NCBI GenBank assembly: GCA_944331945.1
Contig: CALVJC010000093.1
Span: forward strand, 1-19,885
From: an uncultured Bacilli bacterium
GTDB lineage: Bacteria > Bacillota_I > Bacilli_A > RF39 > UBA660
Direction: 5' to 3'
Length of the DNA: 19,885 bases
The first letter of the stretch is position 1. Each line of letters opens with the position of its first letter. The position numbers and the translations under genes were made by a program. Below the pieces are notes generated by a model, which had not been told where the DNA came from, searched no databases, and saw only the letters and a list, made by a program, of their open reading frames with translations. Positions 14,301 through 19,885 of this stretch are shown here, piece after piece.

Positions 14301-15122
14301 ATGAATAATTTTGTGATAGGTTTGAAAAAGTTTTTTACCAACAAAAATACGGTAACGGTCATTGGTATTTTGTTAGCGATCGTCGTTTTGTACATTGGGT
14401 ATAATTGGCGGGTGAATCAAGCCATTAATCCAATTACGGTACCTTATGCGACCACGACAATTACGGCAGGAACGCAGATTACGGAGGATATGATTGGGAC
14501 CATGGAGGTACCTCCTTCGATGTTAGAAGGGGATGTAATTCGTAATCGGGCGGATGTTGTAGATATGTATGTTAGTATTGATGGAGTTATTCCAGAAGGA
14601 AGCTTATTTTATTCTCGTTCTGTGGTAACGAGAGAACAACTTCCTAATTCGATTATTATGGATTATCCAGAAGGGTATGTTTTATACAATTTAGATGTTG
14701 ATATGGCTTCTACTTATAGTAATTCGATTGTTCCGGGCAATTATATTGATATCTATTTAAAAGTAATGAACCGGGTAGATACTACGACGGGAACGGTTGT
14801 GGATGATCGTATTATGGTTGGAAAACTTTTATCCAATGTCAAAGTGTTAGCGGTATTTGATAGTAATGGTAATGATGTTTTTGCAAATCTTGATGAAAAT
14901 AGAGCACCTGCGCAAATTATTTTTGCGGTACCAGAAGAATATCATATCTTACTTCGTAAAGCGAGTTATTTAAGAGCATATGAATCTGAGATTATTCCAG
15001 TACCAACTGCGGAAGGATTAAAAGAGGAGCCAGGAGATGTTACATTATCCAGTGAAGATTTACGGAACTTTATCAATCAGGTAACGGCGATGACGGAAGA
15101 AGATTTGAATGCAAATCAATAA
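14301..15122 (+). CDS. CpaB/RcpC-like Tad pilus assembly protein (SAF domain)
   Basis: A short cytoplasmic start is followed by a TM helix (about 17-36) and a SAF domain (about 44-110, with ITVPYATTTITAGTQITEDMI and GVIPEGSLFYSRSVV), then an RcpC-type region (about 120-240, VDVDMASTYS..VPGNYIDIYLK). This is the family order of CpaB/RcpC. CpaB proteins are periplasmic or extracytoplasmic parts of Flp/Tad (type IVc) pilus machines. In a monoderm the protein would face the wall. AAGGAGG lies upstream of the ATG. The ATPase gene follows after 30 nt. Confidence 0.85.
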   Translation: MNNFVIGLKKFFTNKNTVTVIGILLAIVVLYIGYNWRVNQAINPITVPYATTTITAGTQITEDMIGTMEVPPSMLEGDVIRNRADVVDMYVSIDGVIPEGSLFYSRSVVTREQLPNSIIMDYPEGYVLYNLDVDMASTYSNSIVPGNYIDIYLKVMNRVDTTTGTVVDDRIMVGKLLSNVKVLAVFDSNGNDVFANLDENRAPAQIIFAVPEEYHILLRKASYLRAYESEIIPVPTAEGLKEEPGDVTLSSEDLRNFINQVTAMTEEDLNANQ

Positions 15123-15152
15123 AAGAATATAGAAAAGGAGTGTGGTGATAAG

Positions 15153-16340
15153 GTGAATGATGCTATTTTTGATAAATTAGATTTTGGGCCTTTTCAACCT
15201 TTTCTTCTTAATGATGATATTACCGATATTTCTTATTGTAATCATGGACAAGTTTGGGTTCGATCTTTAATTGATGGTTCCAAAAGGGTAGAAGTGGCTA
15301 ATTTAGATGATGCTTTTGTAGAAAAGTTAGCTTTTCAGTGTTCTAATGTTATGGGAACCACGTTTAATGCCGCGAAACCTTTTTTGGATGCTGAATCAAC
15401 GGAGTTACGTCTTAATTTTATTCATGATTCGATTGCTACGAATGGAATTGCGCTTGTGATCCGGAAAACGCCTGCTAAAATTCGATTAAATCGAGAAAAG
15501 TTGTTAGCGGAAGATTATTTTACGGCCAATATTCATGATATTTTAATGAAGTGTGTAGAAGGACATTGTAATATCATTGTTAGTGGTGAGACTGGTTCTG
15601 GTAAGACGGAGTTTGTGAAGTATCTTGCTAGTCATACAAAGGAAGATGAGAAAATTATTACCATTGAAGATACTTTGGAACTTCATCTTGATCGGATTTT
15701 CCCACATCGGGATATTGTAGCGATGAAAACAAATAATATTGCTAGTTATTCGGAAGTTCTTGTTACTTGTATGCGGCAGAATCCAAAATGGATTTTGCTT
15801 TCTGAAGTACGTAGTGCTGAAGCAGTAACGGCGGTACGAAACTCTATTTCTTCAGGACATAATATTTTATCGACGATTCATGCAGATAAAGCAAGTTCTA
15901 TTCCTTATCGTATGTATTCTTTGCTAGAGTCTGATATTGATGTCGATCAATTCTTAAATACCATTTATCGTTATATTCAATTAGGTGTTCATATCAAAGC
16001 TTATTATAGTAAAGAGTATGGTAAATTTCATCGTGAAGTCGATGAAGTGGTTGAATTTTATGTGGATGATAATAATAAACCACAAACACGGGTACTTTAT
16101 CAAAAAACATTTGGAAAAGCTCCAGTTCAAAATATGCCAAGTAAGTATTTAATGGAGTATTTAAGTAATCAAAATATTAATATTGGAGAGTTATTTACGA
16201 ATAAAGATTCGATGGGGGATATTGATCAGGAATTAGATGATTTAAAACAGAAAGAAGAAGAAAAGCCGATAGTAAAAGAAGAAGAGGGCTCTTTCAATTT
16301 TTCTTTTCCAGATCTTCCTAATGTTGATGATACACTTTAG
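15153..16340 (+). CDS. CpaF/TadA-type pilus assembly ATPase
   Basis: This is a hexameric secretion ATPase of the type II/IV superfamily, giving the power stroke for pilus assembly from the cytoplasmic face. In the 395 residues the motifs stand in order: N-terminal helper domain with NDDITDIS (20-27), Walker A GETGSGKT (145-152), Asp box IED (171-173), Walker B-type WILLSEVRS (213-221) with the catalytic Glu218, and His box STIHAD (240-245). The C-terminal 35 residues are acidic low-complexity. A GTG start at 15153 is chosen because no in-frame ATG fits and the Lys/Glu-poor N-terminus matches the family; AAAAGGAG lies 12 nt upstream. Serine replaces the usual glycine before EVR. It is followed at once by TadB and TadC, as in classical tad loci. 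Confidence 0.93.
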   Translation: MNDAIFDKLDFGPFQPFLLNDDITDISYCNHGQVWVRSLIDGSKRVEVANLDDAFVEKLAFQCSNVMGTTFNAAKPFLDAESTELRLNFIHDSIATNGIALVIRKTPAKIRLNREKLLAEDYFTANIHDILMKCVEGHCNIIVSGETGSGKTEFVKYLASHTKEDEKIITIEDTLELHLDRIFPHRDIVAMKTNNIASYSEVLVTCMRQNPKWILLSEVRSAEAVTAVRNSISSGHNILSTIHADKASSIPYRMYSLLESDIDVDQFLNTIYRYIQLGVHIKAYYSKEYGKFHREVDEVVEFYVDDNNKPQTRVLYQKTFGKAPVQNMPSKYLMEYLSNQNINIGELFTNKDSMGDIDQELDDLKQKEEEKPIVKEEEGSFNFSFPDLPNVDDTL

Positions 16341-16355
16341 AAGGGAGGAAGTAAG

Positions 16356-17249
16356 ATGGTATTATTCTTATTAATTGTTATTGGTTTGGGCATTATCCTT
16401 TATCGAAATTATAAAGGACAGAATGTGGCCAAATATTTTCAGGAGCAAGTGCAGATTCTCTATGATCGGTTTGCCCCTTACTCTTATAAAATTGTAAGAG
16501 AAAAAACAAAGGAATTAGGACAAGAATATACGGCTAGACAATATGCGGTTCAAGTGTTATTTATGGGTGGTTTTGCTGGCGTTATTTCTTATCTTTATTT
16601 CTATAATTTAGTTGTGATGGTGATTTATATTTTAGTGGCCATTGCTTTTGTTCCTTATCTTTCCTTCTTAAGATGTAAGCGAATTTATAGTGAATTTATT
16701 TTTGAACAGGTTCAAGTTTATACGACCAATGTTATTATGGAATTTGCCACGACGCAATCTTTTGTAAAATCTCTTGAAGGAGTAAGAGATTCTGGAGTAT
16801 TAGAAGATCCAGTTTTATCGGATGTTAGGCATATGATCGATTTGGCTTATGAAAATGGTTCTATTGATGAATCGATTGCCTTTATGAATGATAAATATCC
16901 TTATTATATCGTAAAAAATATGCATCAGTTATTCTTACAAATTACCAAAGAAGGAGCGCTTGATGCTGGAGAGAGTTTGGAAAATATGCAACTTGATATC
17001 GATACTTTAGTGGAAAGTGTTTATCGTGATCGCATTGATCGGGCAACTTTCCATAAAAAGTTTTTGCAATATGGAATTATGCTTTACTTACTTGTAATGT
17101 TAATTCAATATATGTTAGGAAGAGATAACTATATTGCCTTATTAGATGAATTATATGTCCAAATACTACTTCATGCTATTGTTCTTTTTAATGGTTACTT
17201 CTTGTTACGAGGAGAAAAATATTATAATGAGAATGTGGGGGTTGAGTAA
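16356..17249 (+). CDS. tadB: TadB-like inner-membrane platform protein (T2SSF domain)
   Basis: The 297 residues have hydrophobic segments near 3-17, 68-101 (two), 240-254 and 266-284, and a cytoplasmic T2SSF-type helical domain at about 115-235 (FEQVQVYTTNVIMEFATTQSFVKSLE, LFLQITKEGALDAGESLENM). TadB and TadC form the membrane platform on which the CpaF ATPase acts. AGAAGGGAGG lies just upstream of the ATG and overlaps the end of cpaF. tadC starts 3 nt after the stop, so the two platform proteins are probably translated together. Confidence 0.85.
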   Translation: MVLFLLIVIGLGIILYRNYKGQNVAKYFQEQVQILYDRFAPYSYKIVREKTKELGQEYTARQYAVQVLFMGGFAGVISYLYFYNLVVMVIYILVAIAFVPYLSFLRCKRIYSEFIFEQVQVYTTNVIMEFATTQSFVKSLEGVRDSGVLEDPVLSDVRHMIDLAYENGSIDESIAFMNDKYPYYIVKNMHQLFLQITKEGALDAGESLENMQLDIDTLVESVYRDRIDRATFHKKFLQYGIMLYLLVMLIQYMLGRDNYIALLDELYVQILLHAIVLFNGYFLLRGEKYYNENVGVE

Positions 17250-17252
17250 AAG

Positions 17253-18032
17253 ATGGAAATAGTTTTAGTCGCTATTATTTTGATTTTTGTATTTATCTAT
17301 AATAATACAATTGATCAGAAAAAATTTATCCGCGATAATAAAAAATATTTTGAAATATTAAGAGAAGATGATTATAATTTTTTACTTTATGCTAAGTATG
17401 GAGATACGGTAGAACCTGATGTTTTATTTCAAAAAAGAATTACTTATGCGATTGCGGCGATCTTTATCTTTATGTTTTTATTCCTTGATTCTTTAAATCT
17501 TTTAAATATTGTGTTAGCTTGTGTGGTGGGATTTTTAATTTTTAAAATGCCTTATCAAAATTTAAAAAAATATTATCGTCAACATTTGCATGAAATCGAT
17601 ATTATGCTTCCATACTATTTAAAGAGTTTAGAAATATTAATTCAGCATTATACGGTTCCTGTAGCGATTGGAAAAAGTATTAATGATGCACCAGATATTT
17701 TTAAACCGGGATTAAGAGAATTGATTGAAAAGATTAATTCTGGAGATTCTAGTATTAATCCTTATATGGATTTTGCGAATCAATATCCTGTACGGGATTC
17801 GATGCGAATGATGAGACTTTTGTATCGTCTTGGGATTGGAGGTCAAGAAAAGAAGCAAGAGAGACTTTTGATGTTTTCTAAGACGGTTTCTAGTTTGCAA
17901 GCGAAAGCAAGAGAAACAAAATACAAAGAGCGTCTTAATCATATGGAACAACAAACGATGATTATGCTTGTGGTTACCGGAGTTGGCGTAATGATTATCA
18001 TATTAAGTTCTATGCTTACAATGCTAGGATAA
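17253..18032 (+). CDS. tadC: TadC-like inner-membrane platform protein (T2SSF domain)
   Basis: The 259 residues have hydrophobic segments near 3-17, 62-78, 83-98 and 235-256. The T2SSF-type domain (about 112-232) contains LHEIDIMLPYYLKSLEILIQHYTVP and GGQEKKQERLLMFSKTV, the TadC-like pattern. It partners TadB. It begins 3 nt after tadB with only a weak GGGGG ribosome binding site, consistent with coupling. No terminator follows, but a new strong promoter lies 30 nt downstream, so the pilin genes can be expressed both from readthrough and independently. Confidence 0.83.
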   Translation: MEIVLVAIILIFVFIYNNTIDQKKFIRDNKKYFEILREDDYNFLLYAKYGDTVEPDVLFQKRITYAIAAIFIFMFLFLDSLNLLNIVLACVVGFLIFKMPYQNLKKYYRQHLHEIDIMLPYYLKSLEILIQHYTVPVAIGKSINDAPDIFKPGLRELIEKINSGDSSINPYMDFANQYPVRDSMRMMRLLYRLGIGGQEKKQERLLMFSKTVSSLQAKARETKYKERLNHMEQQTMIMLVVTGVGVMIIILSSMLTMLG

Positions 18033-18061
18033 GTAATTTACGTCAATTTCTTTAAAAAAAA

Positions 18062-18090
18062 GTTACAACCTATATAGAATTTGTTATAAT
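18062..18090 (+). promoter_or_regulatory. Extended -10 promoter for the pilin-like genes
   Basis: GTTACA (18062-18067) and TATAAT (18085-18090) are 17 nt apart. TGT directly precedes TATAAT, making TGnTATAAT, an extended -10. It sits in the only sizeable gap inside the Tad-like cluster, before the small pilin-like gene, where extra transcription would be expected. Confidence 0.78.
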
Positions 18091-18125
18091 TAATTTGTAA
18101 GATCAAGAAAGGAGTGTAGGTAAAT

Positions 18126-18332
18126 ATGAAAGAAGCGACCGGAGAATTAAATATGACGGTAATTACGATTATTTTAATTGGAGTAGTGTTAGGAGTCTTT
18201 TGGTTGATTTTTAATAATGTTCAAAATACCGTAGAAGATCAGTGGAATAATACAACAGAAAACAGAAGTAGTCGTGGTTATAACTATGATGAACATGAGA
18301 TTACAGTAGAAGATTATACTATGAATTTTTAA
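18126..18332 (+). CDS. Small pilin-like protein (candidate major Flp-type pilin)
   Basis: The 68-residue protein has a short leader MKEATG, a strongly hydrophobic helix (about 10-31, TVITIILIGVVLGVFWLIF) and a polar, acidic tail of about 36 residues. Size and layout match Flp-type pilins, which are short and mostly one helix. The classical GxxxxEY processing site is absent: glutamate is directly after Gly6. The next gene has the matching leader MRDAIG, which suggests a common processing site. It has the strongest ribosome binding site of the cluster (AAAGGAG, 18108-18114) and its own promoter, as expected for the subunit needed in most copies. Pilin identity is inference. Confidence 0.68.
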   Translation: MKEATGELNMTVITIILIGVVLGVFWLIFNNVQNTVEDQWNNTTENRSSRGYNYDEHEITVEDYTMNF

Positions 18333-18355
18333 GATGAAATAAGAGGTGAAATGCA

Positions 18356-18826
18356 ATGAGGGATGCGATTGGTGGATTTTTTTCGTTACAGATTATATTA
18401 GTTTTTATATTGCTAGTGAATGGATATCTTGCATATTCCGTGAATTACACGAGAGCATTCCGGGTGAAAAATGGGATTGTTAATATTTTAGAACAATATG
18501 AAGGACATACTGAAGAAGCAAAAGAGCGAATTGCAGACTATGTTGACGGTATGAGATATGAGATTCCAGCGAATATGCTTAACTATTGTGATAGTGAAGA
18601 TAGTAATAGTTCTTGTCAATGTTTTACCAATCAAGGTTATTGTGTAAAAATGACAGCTGTATCAGGGACGGATCCTAATAGTGATGAGTATCGGGGAGTT
18701 TATTATACAGTTGTTACTTATGTTAATATTGATATTCCTGTTTTAAACCGCTTCATCAATTTAGGTAATTTCTTACAAGTTCGTGGAGAGACAAGAGCAA
18801 TTTATACAACGGATCCACAAGTTTAG
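18356..18826 (+). CDS. TadE-like minor pilin
   Basis: The 156 residues begin with leader MRDAIG, a hydrophobic helix (about 7-28, GFFSLQIILVFILLVNGYLAY), then VNYTRAFRVKNGIVNILEQYEG, a helical stalk pattern typical of TadE/pseudopilins, and a small extracellular domain. Four cysteines are present, clustered as CDSEDSNSSCQC and GYC (about 78-97), so one or two disulfides are likely. It is co-directional with the pilin-like gene, 23 nt downstream, with AAGAGGTG before the ATG. Likely a minor or tip subunit of the same fibre; the assignment is from pattern only. Confidence 0.68.
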   Translation: MRDAIGGFFSLQIILVFILLVNGYLAYSVNYTRAFRVKNGIVNILEQYEGHTEEAKERIADYVDGMRYEIPANMLNYCDSEDSNSSCQCFTNQGYCVKMTAVSGTDPNSDEYRGVYYTVVTYVNIDIPVLNRFINLGNFLQVRGETRAIYTTDPQV

Positions 18827-18841
18827 AAGGGGTGGCGAGCC

Positions 18842-19822
18842 ATGAATGTTATTATAGCCAATGAAGCAAGAGATATGTTAGCACAACTAGACATTGATGT
18901 AATTAAGAGTGTCAATGGAGTTCATAGTGCAGATGAGATTGTGGAAATGTTTCGGAATTTCTTCTTTGCAAGAATGATTTTGGATATTACAGCGATTGAG
19001 AATTATAATGATATTACGAATATTCAAAAAATATCCATTGGACTTGATGCCGATAAAATTATTTTAGTGCTTCCTAATAGTGAGTTATTTTCTTCTAGTA
19101 GTTATTTATCAAAGATTATCTCGATGGGAATTTATAACTTTACAACCAATTTAGAAGGCGTAAAATATTGTTTAGAGCATCCTAATACTTATAAAGATGT
19201 TGCTCATATTCAGCAATTAAATGATTTGTCTAGTACGATTAATGATAAAGTTATTCAAGGAAGTCAAATTATTGGAATTAAAAATGTTACGGATCATGCG
19301 GGAAGTACAACTTTAATTTATATGCTAAAAAAAGAATTAGAGCAGACTTATGGAATGAGTGTGGTAGCGATCGAAATTGATCGGCATGACTTTGCTTATT
19401 TTCATGATAAAAATATGGTTTCCATTAATAGTGAAGATTTTATGACGGAAATTGTGAAATATAAAGAAGCATCCATTATTTTAGTTGATTTAAATGACTC
19501 AGATAATGAGGGAGCTTGTGGAGATGTGTTATATTTAATCGAGCCTTCTAGTATTAAATTAAATAAATTAATGCGAAGAAATCGACATATCTTTGAAGAA
19601 TTGAAAGGAAAGAAGATTATTCTTAATCAAAGTTTATTAACGAAAAATGATGTTATGGATTTTGAATATGAAGGAAGAACCAAAGTATTTTATAATATTC
19701 CCCCTTTAAATGATCGGGTTCAAAATGAGGTTTTGAAAGACTTTTTGGTAAAAGTTGGATTATTACGAGATGAAGAGAAAAAAGAAGAGGGCGGAAAAAT
19801 ATTTGGGTTATTTCGAAGGTAA
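18842..19822 (+). CDS. TadZ/CpaE-like localisation protein with degenerate P-loop
   Basis: The 326 residues form two parts. Residues 1 to about 130 look like an atypical receiver-type domain (GLDADKIILVLPNSELFSSSSYLSKIISMGIYNF). Residues 140-310 look like a ParA/MinD-type ATPase fold (QIIGIKNVTDHAGSTTLIYML, SVVAIEID, ASIILVDLND, KIILNQSL). This is the domain order of TadZ/CpaE, which place Tad pilus machines in the cell. The P-loop at 147-157 reads KNVTDHAGSTT instead of KGGxGK[ST]T. Both the signature lysine and the lysine before S/T are gone, so nucleotide hydrolysis is doubtful. The tail is basic (GGKIFGLFRR). GAAGGGGTGG lies before the ATG. In other tad loci the gene is upstream of the ATPase; here it is last. 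Confidence 0.75.
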   Translation: MNVIIANEARDMLAQLDIDVIKSVNGVHSADEIVEMFRNFFFARMILDITAIENYNDITNIQKISIGLDADKIILVLPNSELFSSSSYLSKIISMGIYNFTTNLEGVKYCLEHPNTYKDVAHIQQLNDLSSTINDKVIQGSQIIGIKNVTDHAGSTTLIYMLKKELEQTYGMSVVAIEIDRHDFAYFHDKNMVSINSEDFMTEIVKYKEASIILVDLNDSDNEGACGDVLYLIEPSSIKLNKLMRRNRHIFEELKGKKIILNQSLLTKNDVMDFEYEGRTKVFYNIPPLNDRVQNEVLKDFLVKVGLLRDEEKKEEGGKIFGLFRR

Positions 19823-19825
19823 GAA

Positions 19826-19854
19826 TTGACAAATATTTTAATTTTCGGTATGAT
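19826..19854 (+). promoter_or_regulatory. Sigma-A-type promoter at the right edge
   Basis: A perfect TTGACA (19826-19831) and TATGAT (19849-19854) are 17 nt apart. They start 4 nt after the tadZ-like stop codon. No hairpin terminator precedes it, so the next gene can be read both from this promoter and from the cluster. Confidence 0.8.
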
Positions 19855-19880
19855 AGGTTTAGAAAAGGAGATTTTGGGTT

Positions 19881-19885
19881 ATGAA
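19881..19885 (+). CDS. First codons of the next gene (cut by window edge)
   Basis: The ATG at 19881 follows AAAAGGAG (19863-19870) and the promoter at 19826-19854. Only the start codon and two bases of the next are inside the window, so the product cannot be named. Confidence 0.55.

Noticed and set aside
1..19885. Reassigned genetic code (TGA = Trp), as in Mycoplasma
   Set aside because: Conserved genes contain no in-frame TGA and all tryptophans are TGG; the absence of TGA stops is reported separately as a bias.

Overview
The window is a stretch of AT-rich bacterial chromosome with tightly packed genes, almost all on the + strand. It looks like a low-GC Gram-positive (Bacillota, probably a Bacilli/Mollicutes-adjacent gut-type lineage). 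The evidence is the order infC-rpmI-rplT behind an L20-type leader, A/T-rich codon use, strong AGGAGG-type ribosome binding sites, lipoprotein and sortase envelope genes, and no outer-membrane components. The lineage is an inference. All 21 readable genes stop with TAA (14) or TAG (7) and none with TGA. Tryptophan is always TGG, so the standard code is in use.

Region 1 (1-~360) holds the C-terminal end of an Rpn-type PD-(D/E)XK nuclease/transposase-family protein, followed by an intrinsic terminator. Region 2 (~400-6390) is translation housekeeping. A sigma-A promoter and a structured leader precede infC (probably starting at a rare ATC codon), rpmI and rplT. Then come rpsB, tsf, a thioredoxin-fold envelope protein without active-site cysteines, and typA. 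L20 and S2 both carry an acidic/basic low-complexity linker and a C-terminal SAP/Rho-N-like domain, and they share a 21-nt identical 3' end. Region 3 (6397-6962, minus strand) is a thioredoxin-like lipoprotein gene with a CSHC motif, followed 10 nt later by tRNA-Ser(CGA).

Region 4 (~6965-19822) is the accessory part and the most interesting. It appears to be a Tad / type IVc-pilus-like secretion and assembly locus. The order is: a five-TM protein with an extracellular domain; a TM-anchored Ig-like protein with two tandem modules; a class B-type sortase; a secreted protein of about 876 residues with about 31 cysteines; a small TM protein; CpaB (SAF); CpaF/TadA ATPase; TadB; and TadC. A second promoter then drives a 68-residue pilin-like protein, a TadE-like minor pilin and a TadZ/CpaE-like protein whose P-loop has lost its lysines. 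No prepilin peptidase, secretin or LPXTG-type substrate lies in the window. A further promoter and start codon at the right edge show that the cluster or a neighbouring gene continues.

Working model (inference): CpaF powers assembly through TadB/TadC of a fibre made from the two proteins that share the leader M-[KR]-[DE]-A-[TI]-G. CpaB and TadZ position the machine. The cysteine-rich protein and the Ig-like protein are displayed or tip components, with the sortase attaching something to the wall. The CSHC lipoprotein transcribed divergently could assist disulfide formation in the cysteine-rich protein.
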